DNA of 64,000 nucleotides from Panulirus ornatus (lineage: Eukaryota; Arthropoda; Malacostraca; Decapoda; Palinuridae), in contig NC_092243.1 in NCBI RefSeq assembly GCF_036320965.1, forward strand, positions 492,501 to 556,500. Reading direction: 5' to 3'. A model generated the notes under the pieces. That model was not told where the DNA came from. It saw only the letters and a list, made by a program, of their open reading frames with translations, and did no database searches. Positions within the stretch are counted from its first letter, which is position 1. The number at the start of each line of letters is the position of its first letter. Position numbers and translations under genes: made by a program. Below are positions 1 through 16,862 of the stretch, in pieces.

Positions 1-91
1 CTTTTAAAGGATTCCATGTTCATTACATATGTTCTGCTCGGTATTTCTCTGCGCGTGAAAACTTCTCACTTTCACGCAGGACGAAGTACCG

Positions 92-93
<2 letters not shown>

Positions 94-177
<84 letters not shown>
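94..177. repeat. (CA)n microsatellite
   Basis: An uninterrupted CA run of about 84 bp. Apparent open frames across it (His-Thr one way, Val-Cys the other) are translations of the repeat and not genes. Confidence 0.97.
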
Positions 178-179
<2 letters not shown>

Positions 180-3050
180 TCGGCTTACTTTTTCTGAACA
201 TAGTACTCAGTGTTGTAGCAACCTGTCTTCTACTCCTGGTATTCACACTGATGCCGTAACATTTGATCTGCTGCACTTTCTCTGCTTTTCCTATTTCGTT
301 TTCTGCTTTCTAGCACATTTCACCACCCAACCCCTCCCTTCACCCATAGCTGCTGCATGACTCTTTTACCTCTATTCATTCATAGATTTCTTCCCATTCA
401 TCGAACCTTACCCGAACAACCAACACCTAATGATGTCCTCCTTCTTCCGCACCAGAAATGTAAACATGGGAGAGCATTGATAGCACAAGACACTCCTGAC
501 TGACTCCTGCTTAACTGATGAACCACCACTCACTCAGTTCTGCAATTGCTCTGGCAGACGCTCTACTATATCAATAAAATCCTTTCAGTCCCTCCCAGAA
601 TCTTTCTCCACGGTCATGTATGCAGAAGCCAGCCGGCACTCCTACCCTATTCACTTGCCTGCAAGCTTTTTAAAACCCACAAGAGTTGCTTCATCATTCT
701 TACCTGTTTCTACCACATTCTTAATAAACTTCTTTCATACAAATATCTAACACTCGTAACCACGTATGACACATTACTGTTTCACATATACCGTGGATGT
801 TAACATCTGGCACTCTGTTCCATGTGTCATCCTAATGCTATACACTTTGTTTCTTGCTTTTTAGGTGTTCATATTCCTCTTCTCACATTGTTGAAGTACT
901 GCTACGACATTTGGGTCTATACTAATTCCTTTTCTATGCACACGATCTCTTCTCTTTTGTTAGGAACTTATCATATGTAGAATTTAAACACTGTATCTTC
1001 ACGCCACTTCTAAAGCCTCATGCTACTTAACCTTTATCAATATAAGGATAGCTCAGGAAAAGGATAACATTTCATCTCCTCCTTTTGACACCACAGATAT
1101 GTTACCACTTCTCTGAGACAATGTTAATTATGCCTTCATTTCGTAAACACAAAGTTAACAATTACTATAACACAATCCTGTCACCGCATCCTCAAAGCAA
1201 GACTAATATGGATCACTTCCTTATAAAAAGGCTGATATATCGTCATATTACTATGAGAAAGACAGTAACGTGACATGACTAACGTGTTTTTACATATCTT
1301 AAGGCAAATTCAGCAGGTTGATAACTTATTCAAAAATAGGCTAAACTTTTTGCGTCCCCTTGAGGAAAAGTTACCATATCAAGAAAAAAAGGTTTTAAGT
1401 ATTGAAACTTCATAAAGACAAAATTGATCTAAGGTTAGATTATCTACAACTGGCTTACATAGGTTAGATATATCAACGTGAGAAGAAATGAATTACCTGA
1501 GGTAAGTCAAGGCTAACATTTTATCCACTTCAGATGGACAATTTCAACATTAAAACTTTCTCATCCTCCAATGAATATTCAAAGCTCCACACAAAAGTCA
1601 GAGCGAAGCCCCAAACGACATTACTTTGTCCCTCTCTTCGAGTTCTTTCCAGGAGTTGTGTGGTAATTTCCCAACACTTCTAGGTCTATTTTGGCGCTTT
1701 TTCACGTCCTAAGACTGTGCTTCCTTGGAGTAATTCGTCAAGACTACATTACCTCCAAGAGTTGGGCTTGGGCTCGCCAACGCCTTTTGTGCTGTTATTC
1801 AGAAAAGGTGTACTTAAAATCCTCTAATCCATTAATGAACTTGTCCCTCCTCACTCTCCCTGCCAGAGAAGAAAGAGGAAAAAAAAAGGACTACAAAAGT
1901 AGTTTCTTATTCAGATTTTTCTTAGCACTTTCTTAGTGATTTAGTGAAGGCATGACCTCAAAATAGGCAAAATATTTTGTTTCATGTTCCATTATGCAAT
2001 GTACCTATACCTCAAACATTATATCATCTGGTCCACATCATCCGGTATGTAATGATGTTTGTCTTTGCTCGTCTATCTTGAACTTCAAACTCCCAGCATT
2101 CTTCGTTTCAAGATGGAGCTCTATTTTGTTTTCCATAATTGTTGATTTCCGCACATAGATGGCTCCCGTCTCCTCTAGTAGGGAAAATAGACAATGGTCC
2201 CTCAGATCCTACATACTTCCGGGAAGCTTTCTATGTTGCTACGTGGACGACACATTTCCAGTGAATGAATTCAAGGACCATCCGAATCGACTTGAGGGGA
2301 ATCATGAATGTTAAATCCTTTATAATATACATGGCACAGTGTTTGGAAGAGCATATACAATAGTCAAATGTATTAGTCATTTGTACTTCAGTGTAGCGAT
2401 TCACAGGTCGTTAATTTTGTTTAAAGGAATCCAGTCGTCAGTGGTGACATGGTGAATGATTACTTGTTATACAGCAGAACTTTTATCTTAACTTCACTTG
2501 CCTTAATGCTCCACCTAAATCTATACCTCAGCGTTTTGACAGAAAACTTTTCATATTTAACACTCAACTTTCCTGTGTAACAAGAGTAAATTTAAGATGA
2601 CCAGCTTGCACAAGATCCGTATTCTATCAGCTAGATAGTAAACACAACTCGCCTCACTAAGCAATACCTGGCTGGGAAGACAGCTGGAGAAAATACAGAC
2701 TTCCAAGCTGTAGCCTGAGGACGGGAGTGAAGGAAAAAGAAGGAAGTGATCAGTCTTCGTCTTTGCTCAGCTTTAACAAAATGTCGACTCTTTTTTTACC
2801 CCATTTGGAGGATTCTATTACCGTTCAGTTACAAATGGTTTCAGAATTTCCACCAACCTATCTGGTCATCTAAAGTCGAATGAAACCTTAAGTTTCAGGA
2901 ACTCTTAGGTTGACTGACATTATTTTGAGTTTCTCGCGTTACATCTATTATAGTAAGACTACATTGAGCCTAGGAATTACTGCTAGCAACCTTTAACATC
3001 TCACCGATATCCTTCACTACCTCCACCAGCAACTCTCAACATCACCACCA
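178..3050. other. No recognisable gene or repeat
   Basis: This AT-rich stretch is stop-rich in all frames. The longest open frames are about 60-85 codons and show no motif. I see no RNA gene, tandem array or copy of the window's repeat families. Confidence 0.6.
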
Positions 3051-3061
3051 ATATATATTTA

Positions 3062-4232
3062 TTTATCACTATACTTTGTCGCTGCCTCCCGCTTTAGCGA
3101 GGTAGCGCAAGGAAACAGACGAAAGAATGGCCCAACACCACCCACATACACATGCATACACATACACGTCCACACACGCACATATACATACCTATACATT
3201 TCAACGTATGCATATGTATACATACTCAATGTATACATATATATATACATACACTGACGTATACATATACATACATACACAGACATATACATATATACAC
3301 ATGTACATAATTCATACTTGCTGCCTTTATTCATTCCCGTCGCCACCCCGCCACACATGAAATGACAACCCCCTCCCCCCGCATGCGCGTGAGGTAGCGC
3401 TAGGAAGAGAAACAAAGGCCACATTCGTTCACACTCAGTCTCTAGCTGTCATGTATAATGCACCGAAACCACAGTTCCCTTTCCACATCCAAGCCCCACA
3501 AAACTTTCCATGGTTTACCCCAGACGCTTCACATGCCCTGGTTCAATCCATTGACAGCACATCGACCTCGGTATACCACATCGTTCCAATTCACTCTATT
3601 CCTTGCACGACTTTCACCCTCCTCTGTGTTCAGGCCCCGATCGCTCAAAATCTTTTCACTCCATCTTTCCACCTCCAATTTGGTCTCCCACTTCTCCTCG
3701 TTCCCTCCACCTCTAACACATATATCCTCTTGGTCAATCTTTCCTCACTCATACTCTCCATGTGACCAAACCATTTCAAAATACCCTCTTCTGCTCTCTC
3801 AACCACACTCTTTTTATTAACACACACCTCTCTTACCCTTTCATTACTTACTCGATCAAACAACCTCACACCACATATTGCCCTCAAACATCTCATTTCC
3901 AACACATCCATCCTCCTCCGCACAACCCTATCTATAGCCCTGGCCGTGTAACCATATAACATTGTTGGCACCACTATTCCTTCAAACATACCCATTTTTG
4001 CTTTCTGAGATAATTTTCTCGCCTTCCACGCATTCTTCAACGCTCCTAGAACTTTCGCCCCCTACCCCGCCCTATGATTCACTTCCGCTTCCATGGTTCC
4101 ATCCGCTGCCAAATCCACTCCCAGATATCTAAAACACTTCACTTCCTCCAGTTTTTCTCCATACAAACATACCTCCCACTTGACTTGTTCTTCAACCCTA
4201 CTGTACCTAATAACCTGTCAGCCACCAGCAAC
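3062..4232 (-). mobile_element. LINE copy, subfamily A, 5'-truncated, internally deleted
   Basis: This minus-strand copy carries the C-terminal part of the LINE ORF and the long 3'UTR. The 3' end lies near 3065-3120, where the GCGCTACCTCGC-type tail motif reads on the minus strand. The 3'UTR includes the segment at about 3190-3480 that subfamily B lacks. The frame 4040-3645 contains recognisable YG...DRVVRRRMDVLEMRCLR and WFGHMESMSEERLTKR motifs, then shifts frame before the usual stop. Near 4216 about 100 bp present in intact copies is missing: sequence around the RT motif D/E region jumps directly to sequence next to the FADD box. Inactive. Confidence 0.9.
3645..4040 (-). pseudogene. LINE RT C-terminal fragment (subfamily A)
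   Basis: A 131-codon open remnant of the LINE polyprotein, downstream of the reverse-transcriptase core. It matches the 59326-62082 copy from the KAKMGMFEGIVVPTMLYG segment to RPNWRWKDGVK. It lacks RT catalytic residues. YGCEAWA has become YGYTARA, and the frame is lost after WKDGVK. A dead retrotransposon fragment with no host function suggested. Confidence 0.85.
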
Positions 4233-4873
4233 AGGTCGATATGTGGATGGCTCGTATTAACAATATTACGACAGGGAATCGAGCATAATCATCACCTGTG
4301 ATGTTTTCTTGTTATTTGTCATTATGTATGAAAGAATATGTAATGTATGCGTTCCCTATTTCTCTCTGGAAAACATGAAATTCATATCGTCAGCTGAAGG
4401 TGTAAGTTTCTAGAGATGAAAAATTTGACTGAGGCGAGGTGTCTCAACGGTGACTGTTACTGATGACTCTGTTAACTGCTCTAACTTACGATTTACCATA
4501 ATGGACCCTTGTTACACTATGTGGACATTAATGGCACTTGTGACCATCACACTAATGAATTGTTGATATTATGGCAATCATTATTGCATTTCAAACACTA
4601 ATGGTGAAATGTGGAATCCCACAGCATAATATTGTGAGACCCTTTCTGGGAAAGCCTCCGAGAGATAATAGGATGAGATTGCACTGCTAAGCCTGAGTCG
4701 TGGCGAGATGCGGCTATAGTCACGCCTTGGGGGCAAAACAGCCGGAGTCATACTGGACGTGCTCAGCTGCGGGGCCGTACAACTGCTGCTCATGTTTTGT
4801 TCCATTGTGTTACCATAGCACTTAGTAGTCATGATAGTTCTCACAGAAACACAGTAATTCTTTAAAGAACAAC
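4233..4873. other. No recognisable gene
   Basis: Unique-looking sequence between the LINE copy and the next microsatellite. A minus-strand open frame (4928-4581) runs out of the CA tract and has no recognisable motif. Confidence 0.5.
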
Positions 4874-4887
4874 CTGATACACACACA

Positions 4888-4934
<47 letters not shown>

Positions 4935-4954
4935 ACGCACTCACACACATACAT

Positions 4955-5032
<78 letters not shown>
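4874..5032. repeat. Compound (CA)n-(TA)n microsatellite
   Basis: Interrupted CA repeats (about 4874-4948) lead into about 74 bp of pure TA (4959-5032). The TA tract runs directly into internal LINE sequence at 5033. Confidence 0.95.
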
Positions 5033-6600
<1,568 letters not shown>

Positions 6601-6610
6601 GGTAGCAGGC

Positions 6611-6647
6611 CAGCGGTGGTCGGGCGCAGGGAACCCGACCACCGCTG
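6611..6647. repeat. Perfect 14-bp inverted repeat (hairpin)
   Basis: CAGCGGTGGTCGGG at 6611-6624 is exactly reverse-complementary to 6634-6647, with a 9-nt loop. The stem is GC-rich within AT-rich surroundings. I assign no function. Confidence 0.9.
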
Positions 6648-6751
6648 CTCACCGACAACACCACAGTTCTCGCTCTAATTAATTTTCACAGCAGATTTAT
6701 TGAAGCTCGACTTCCTCTCTCCCTTCGTTCCATCCTCCCTCCAGCTCCTCT

Positions 6752-6807
6752 TCTCTCTCTCTCTCTCTCTCTGGAACTACAAAATGAGAAAGTGTCAAAT
6801 GACTGGA

Positions 6808-6870
<63 letters not shown>

Positions 6871-6885
6871 GGGGGAGAGAGAGAT
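6752..6885. repeat. (CT)n and (GA)n microsatellite pair
   Basis: A short CT run (6752-6772) and a longer GA run (about 6811-6885) lie about 40 bp apart. They are mutually complementary and could pair in single strand. Confidence 0.92.
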
Positions 6886-8204
6886 CGTCTCCTCCTAATA
6901 TGAAAGAACTGCTTCCTGAAGAAGACAGATTATAGAAGGCAAAGGAAAAATAGAAGGAGGTCAAGAGCTCTACCGTGTACGGATACAAGGGAAGAAGCAG
7001 ACGACGTATCGCTGAATCATATACTTGCCAAAGGTCACACAATCTGTGAGAGACAGTGTCCTGTCAGAGAAGATTCACATATGAAGTGAGAAAATTTATG
7101 TTCTAAGATTTACCCAGCTTGCCTGAAGAAGGCGTTCATTATTTTTGTCAACTGGTAATTGTGACTAAATGTTGACGGCCTTAATGATCTGTGCAGTCGA
7201 TAGGCCTAAAGGCCAAACAACCACCAATTTGTTGAATGCTGTCTGATCTTGCCAAGATGGCGAGCATTTGTTTCAGGATATGAAAAACGCCTCACTCGCC
7301 TTAAGCAGAAGAGCATTTCTCTAGAGTTATCATTGTCATCATTATTTGTATTTAAGCAAGAGTCTATTTCCTCTCTACATGGTACGGTTCAAGAATCATA
7401 GAAGGCTTCCTTTGGTCATAAAAGTGTACGAACATCGACCCAAAATTCTGAGCTAAGATGAAATATGTTAAAAGATATCTTATAATCCTTTTGTTGTGAC
7501 CAGTATTATCCTCTGGGCGATGCTGCTGTTGTTATGGCTCCTAGCCATACTCTTTGCGTGTTTTGTTCACATAAGGATGATTGGGTTCTGTTTCATAAGA
7601 CTTGAATTTCTTTGCGTTTCGTAGCGTAGAAGAATAGTTTTCAAAAACTTTGAACACAAGATTTCCGTAAATCTTTTCTCAACCTGATACAGATTGAAGG
7701 AATTCTTTTTATTTTTGTTTACTCGTGGGTGGAAGTATTCTCGTAAGAAATCTTGTGATGTGACACAATGAATAGATCTGAGTGTTGGCCTTTGTCAAAA
7801 ATTTTTACCAGCGACAGATCTGTTGTTAGGTTTTGTGAAAATGAATTCTTGTATGGCTTTTGTTAGCCCATTTCCCACGAAGGAATTATGATTATTCTTA
7901 GAAGGAATATCTTATAAGCATGTACTGTGAACTTAATCTTCATTGCTAGATGTTCTTATACCACTATTTCATACGATAACATAATAGAAAAGTCCTGAGA
8001 GATCACAAGATGTTATCTTATGAACAGAACTTAGACGACCATCTTTTTCTGATTCCAAAGAGAGAGGTCAAAGTAAACTGCAGTCTTAGACTTATCCTAT
8101 GGGTATTGAGGCAACGCTCCGCATGGAAGCAAGGTTAGGTGGGCACTTTTGGGACAGAAACAGCAACAGACCATTTGGTCATTCGAAGCTGTTAGTGATT
8201 GTGG
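6886..8204. other. No recognisable gene
   Basis: No open frame of note, tandem repeat or known element seen. Base composition is like the rest of the intergenic DNA. Confidence 0.5.
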
Positions 8205-8880
8205 AAGACATCAGAAACTCACAGAAAAGTGTGGTAAAAGTTGGAAGGCATACAGATGATTTATAGAGAATAACCTGCATATATCATTTTGACTATGTAG
8301 GCTCAAATAATGTAAATCGTGGGCTTGAAGCAAAGTTTTATCAAGTCTATTCTTGAACATATCTATAGTACTGCTTTCAACCACTCTGCTTGACAAATCG
8401 TTCCATACGTTAACAATCCTGTTGCAGAGAAAATACTTTGTTTCATTTGACGTAAAACGTTTGCCTGAGAGTGTGTATCCTTGACTACGAGTAAAATCAG
8501 ACGAATCAAGTCTTAGGTAACCTGATAGATCAAGATTATCAAAGCTTTTGATCACCTCTTAACCTCTTTTCTAAACTAAAAATATCTAAGTTGTTTAATC
8601 TCATCTCGTAGGATTTGTTTCTCAGGCCGGGAATCATCTCGGGATGTCAATGCTGTACTCTCTCCATTCTGTTTATGTCATTTTCAGGTAGGGTGACAAA
8701 AACTGAACACAATATTTAAAGTGTGGACAAACCAATGAATTGTGAAGAGTAAGGATGATTTCCCTGGACTTGAATTCGAAGGCCTTACTTGTGAAGCTAA
8801 GAATTTTGTTTGATCTTTTCACTGCTTCTGTGCACTGCTTACTTGATTTTAGGCAAGTAGAGATTATTAAACCAAAGTAT
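8205..8880 (-). mobile_element. Degenerate CR1/L2-like LINE, RT C-terminal region
   Basis: Read on the minus strand, 8880-8560 gives broken translations with the pattern QCTEAVKRSNKILSF, then SREIILTLHNSLV, HFKYCVQF, IPGLRNKSYE and IFSLEKR. The open frame 8555-8211 (114 codons) follows, with FDNLDLSGYLRLD and CNRIVNVWNDL plus a final FKNRLDK. This order (EAVKKANKIL, RPHLEYCVQ, IPGLRNKSYEERL, FSLEKRRLRGD, NRVVNxWNxLP, FKNRLD) is the familiar tail of CR1/L2/jockey-type reverse transcriptases. The catalytic RT core is not present. It is a different LINE lineage from the main one and clearly old, with stops and frameshifts. Confidence 0.8.
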
Positions 8881-8991
8881 TGTGTAGAGGAGTGTTACAT
8901 CAGAAGACATCAGCATCACGAAGTTACATACGCGGTCAGTGCTACGTGCTAACCCTGCCTAAGGAAAAATCTCGCGTAAGATAAGTCGTCA

Positions 8992-9021
8992 GTCTGTCTG
9001 TCTGTCTGTCTGTCTGTCTGT
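8992..9021. repeat. (TCTG)n microsatellite
   Basis: About 7.5 tetranucleotide units followed by a T7 run. Confidence 0.95.
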
Positions 9022-10547
<1,526 letters not shown>

Positions 10548-12164
10548 AATACTCTTATTTGATAGACGATCTCCAACGCTGGCGATGGATTGAGAATGTT
10601 TTATCTCGAGTACTAGTAACAATTTAAGACAGGCAAGCGTCAGCAGAAGTCAGTCCAACCAGACAACCAGATGTAAAAAGTCGGCGTTGTCTTCTGTTTA
10701 CTGAACAGCAATGTTCGATGTTAGGTCATGAGGTTCCCTTGATACTTTTGATAAGCCTTAGGTTTTCTGTTTTCTGAGAACTGCTTGTCATCGTTAGAAT
10801 GAATAAATAGCCGAACATGAAATCATTTGAAAAGATTCTGTTGTTTGTAGACTTTCTTTTGGTTGAGGGTAGATCATTTCATGTAGTGAATAATGTCCAA
10901 AGAAGTCCACTTCACTACATCATCGAAGCAATAAAGTCTTTAACTGACGTCAAAGGAAAATTCAAAATCGAGGAAACCTTGTGTCCATTTGTGATAAAAT
11001 GAAAGTGGGTTCCAGTGAAAGGGAGAAAACACAAGGCCATCCGTTTGTTGGGCAAAGACGAAGAATAATCACCTTGTTGCTTTTTCCTTCAATTTCTCTC
11101 TCTGTCTACAGCCTGCGAGTCTCGTATTTTCTGCGGCTGTCTTCCCACCCCGGTATTGCACAGTGAAGTGTGTTGCACTCCCTGCTCTGCTTGATATAAT
11201 GTCACTGAACTACTCGCGTTTATAAACACTAGCGCGAGATATCCAGGGATAAACATAGAACAATAACTGTCAAGAAGTGTAAGATAGAGTGGCAGGTGAA
11301 GCATGAGGACCTAGGTCATAGGATAGGGTGCAGAAGGTCAAGGTTCAGGACATGAACGAAAGAATCGGGACATGGGTCGTCCAAGACCGTGGCTTGAGGT
11401 GAAAAGAGGACAGAAGTTATGGCTTTGGGCATCGAGTTCATTGTCACTGCGTGAGAGAAAAAGGTCAGATTTGAGCTATTGTTCTAGCTTTGGTCCGGAT
11501 GATTACTATAATTGTAATTCACAGTGCTAACTTATTCTATCCAGTTATCATTATCATTCATGAACTCTAGCATCTCATGCATTGTCAATAGTCTACCCAC
11601 TCCTCCTCATGAAATGATCATACAGTATTGGTATCCTGTCAGTTCATTATTCATTTCGAATTTCATTATCTCAAAAACGTTCATCATTAGCCTCTAGATA
11701 CAGTATCTAATAAAAGACACAATTGTTGCTATTGAAAACGATTATGGCTTCTTGTTAGATTCACCCTTTAAACTTTGAAGTACCCCTACATTCCCACTCC
11801 CATACAATCTTACCCTTTCATTTACCAATAAGCAACATTCACCTGAACTCACATTTAGTATTCATACCTCCACATAGGATATTGCTGGATATGAAAAATC
11901 ATTCAAATGGTTAACTCTCTCTCCTATATATATACATGCATTCTCTTAGACAAAAGTCACTTTTACGAACAGTACTAAATGTATACAATACTCATTACTA
12001 CACGCGAACACTATCTCGTCCAATTAAACACTACACAATACTCACTAGTAAACAAAATACTTATAAAAAGACAAAATGCACCTTGTCACATTAAATACCC
12101 ACTTCAAAAGAAAGTACTCGCTCATACGTTGCTGCACACTGCAATCACAACTAATCCATACATC
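10548..12164. other. No recognisable gene
   Basis: Only short frames (60-70 codons) without motifs. From about 11985 the sequence contains scattered ACAATACTCA-like words that may be decayed outliers of the minisatellite further on. Confidence 0.45.
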
Positions 12165-12202
12165 GCTCACTCCTGCACACAATACATTCCTCACATCTTC
12201 AC

Positions 12203-12506
12203 AAAATACACGCCTGCACACGATACTCACCTCCACACACGATACTCAACCCGGCACACGATACACACCCCCACACATGAGACTCACTCCCACGCACGAT
12301 ACTTACCCCGACACACGATACTTACCCTCACACACGATACTCACCCCCACACATGACACTCACTCCCACGCACGATACTTACCTCGACACACGATACTTA
12401 CCCTCACACACGATACTCACCCGCACACACGATACTCATACCCACACACGATACTCAGTCCTACATACAATACTCACCCCCATACACAGTCCTCAGGCCT
12501 ACACGT
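12203..12506. repeat. 19-bp minisatellite with four-unit higher-order repeat
   Basis: Sixteen consecutive units of exactly 19 bp (consensus near GATACTCACCCCCACACAC), phased from 12222 with one degenerate leading unit. Units 4-7 (12279-12354) recur almost exactly as units 8-11 (12355-12430), giving a 76-bp higher-order period. Because 19 is not a multiple of 3, the open frames (12076-12612 and others) cycle through all three phases. The long frame reflects a stop-free repeat and not a gene. Confidence 0.93.
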
Positions 12507-13553
12507 TGCACCCACCACTACATGCTATTCTCTCCGTTCTACACTCTCTTCAATTCACACTTTGCTCCTTTCCTACACACATCTCTATTTCGTCAGGGTC
12601 AGCCCTGACTAGGTTCTCCGAAACAGCCTGAAAAATGTGTCCAAAATATTTGACTCACACAGCAAATTCTCGATAGAGCTACGAGAGAGAGAACTACGTG
12701 AGGCGTAAACTGATCTACAATTCCTCTTTCCAGTTTGCAAAATTTCATTTCCTTGATTTTTCGTTTCTCTTCTTGTCTTTTCCTCTCCTGGTTTACACCT
12801 TGTTCTAAGCAGGAAAGGAAGCGTAAGAATCACAGAAAATTACCGACGATGAGGCGCGGTGCCACAATAGAGAAAAACATGGAGGTGGAATTAGGTTGTA
12901 TAGAAGAAACATGAAGGAATAGTCTGCGTAGCACAAGAAGAGGCAGCAGATGGAGGCTGACAAGTTATGAAGATTGCATAGTGAATTATGAGGTAGTTAT
13001 AAGAACTCTATTGATACTGATAAGCTTATGTTTAAATCACAACAAAGAAAGTTTTGACTTAACGAATTTAGGCGTTTTTTTGTTATACTTCATAAACATT
13101 ATGAGAAAATATGACTGAGTCTTCTGTAAATGGGAGAAAGGAGCTTAAATATCTAAGATTTGCTGAACTCATTCAGTCCTGTGGTTAAAGAAGCAATTTT
13201 GTGTCCTCTTTCTTTACTGCTACTCTAATTCATTCATCAAATATTTTCGCGCTGTTCAGATTTGGATCAACTTAATATACTTATCTTTTGAGCTTTTTCT
13301 TTCTTGTCTTTAAGAACGATTTTTTTTATTTTTTCTAACTGCAGTACAAGTTTTACTTACATGAGATAGCACTTTATATCCGAGAGGCACTGAAAGAGGC
13401 AGAGGTGGGAGTTAGTGCTGTAAAACCGGCACCAAGTTCCACAGAAACTAAAGTATAAGTTTATGGCTAACTCTGAACACAATTCTCTTTTACGTGTTTT
13501 AGACACCATGGTAACATCAACTGCCATCTCGGTACATTATGCAAAATTATCTG
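12507..13553. other. No recognisable gene
   Basis: Stop-rich DNA with no repeat-family matches. It ends where LINE homology begins. Confidence 0.5.
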
Positions 13554-14174
13554 AGGTTATTAGGTACAGTAGGGTTGAGGGACAAGTCAACTGGGAGGTA
13601 AGTTTGAATGGAGAAAAACTGGAGGAAGTGAAGAGTTTTAGATATCTGGGAGTGGATTTCGCAGCGGATGGATCCATGGAAGCTGAAGTGAGTCATAGGG
13701 TGGAGAAGGAGGCGATAGTTCTGGGAGCGTTGAAAAATGTGTCGAAGGCGAGAACATTATCTCGGAAAGCTAAAAATGGGTATGTTTGAAGGAATAGTGG
13801 TTCCGACAATGTTATATGGTTGCGAGGCATGGGCTATAGATAGAGTTGTGCAGAGGAGGGTGGATGTACTGGAAATGAGATGCTTGAGGACAATATGTGG
13901 TGTTAGGTGGTTTGACCGAGTAAATAATGAAAGGGTAAGAGAGATATATGGTAATAAAAAGAGTGTGGTTGAGAGGGCAGAGGAGGGTGTTTTGAAATGG
14001 TTTGGTCCCATGGAGAGAATGAGTGAGGAAAGATTGACGAAGAGGATATATGTGTCAGAGGTGGAGGGAACGAGAAGTGGGAGATCAAATTGGAGGTGGA
14101 AAGGTGGAGTGAAAAAGATTTTGAGTGATCGGGGCCTGAACATGCAGGAGGGTGAAAGGCGTGCAAGGAATTGA
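13554..14174 (+). pseudogene. LINE RT C-terminal pseudogene
   Basis: Two overlapping frames (to 13789 and 13737-14174) together cover the post-catalytic part of the LINE ORF. A single extra A near 13773 breaks the frame in the AKxKMGMFEG segment. One codon is missing in the GTRRRGR segment (here GTRSGR). A TGA at 14172 truncates the protein at ERRARN, some ten codons before the family stop. Subfamily A markers are ILSDRGLNM and a DRVNNERV variant of DRVSNVRV. Confidence 0.88.
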
Positions 14175-14645
14175 TTGATCTGGAACGATGTGGTATACCG
14201 GGGTTGACGTGCTGTCAATGGATTGAACCAGAAAATGTGAAGCGTTTGGGGTAAACCATGGAAAGTTTTGTGGGGCGTGGATGTGGAAAGGGAGCTGTGG
14301 TTTCGGTGCATTATACATGACAGCTAGAGCCTAAGTGTGAACGAATGTGGCCTTTGTTGTCTTTTCGTAGTGCTACCTCGCGCACATGCGGGAGGAGGGG
14401 GTTGTCATTTCATGTGTGGCGGGGTGGCGACGAGAATGAATAAGGGCCGACAGTATGAATTATGTACATGTATGTATATGTATGTGTCTGTGTGTGTATA
14501 TATAGGTATACGTTGAGATGTATAGGTATGTATATGTGCGCGTGTGGGCGTGTATGTAAATACAGTGTTGTGGCTAGGTTGGGCCATTTTTTCGTCTGTT
14601 TTCTTGCGCTACCTCGCTAACGCGGAAGACAGCGACACAGTATGA
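13554..14645 (+). mobile_element. LINE copy, subfamily A, 5'-truncated, frameshifted
   Basis: Homology starts just downstream of the RT catalytic FADD box, at the VIRYSRVEGQV segment. It continues through the C-terminal domain and the long subfamily-A 3'UTR (with the internal tail-motif copy near 14370). It finishes at the terminal tail motif GCGCTACCTCGCTAACGC near 14606. An AT-rich tail then passes into (TA)n. The upstream flank is not TA, unlike most copies here. Confidence 0.92.
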
Positions 14646-14669
14646 TAAAATGAATATGTATATATGTAA

Positions 14670-14760
<91 letters not shown>
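14646..14760. repeat. (TA)n microsatellite between two LINE ends
   Basis: The tail of the plus-strand LINE on the left passes through interrupted TAAATA into pure TA. It runs directly into an internal breakpoint of a minus-strand LINE on the right. Confidence 0.93.

Positions 14761-16797
<2,037 letters not shown>

Positions 16798-16860
<63 letters not shown>
16798..16860. repeat. (TA)n between two LINE breakpoints
   Basis: About 63 bp of TA with a truncated LINE breakpoint on each side. On the left is the 5' end of a minus-strand copy, and on the right the 5' end of a plus-strand copy. Confidence 0.95.

Positions 16861-16862
<2 letters not shown>

Noticed and set aside
12076..12612. 178-codon Thr/His-rich frame
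   Set aside because: It lies across the 19-bp minisatellite, which is open in all three frames by composition.
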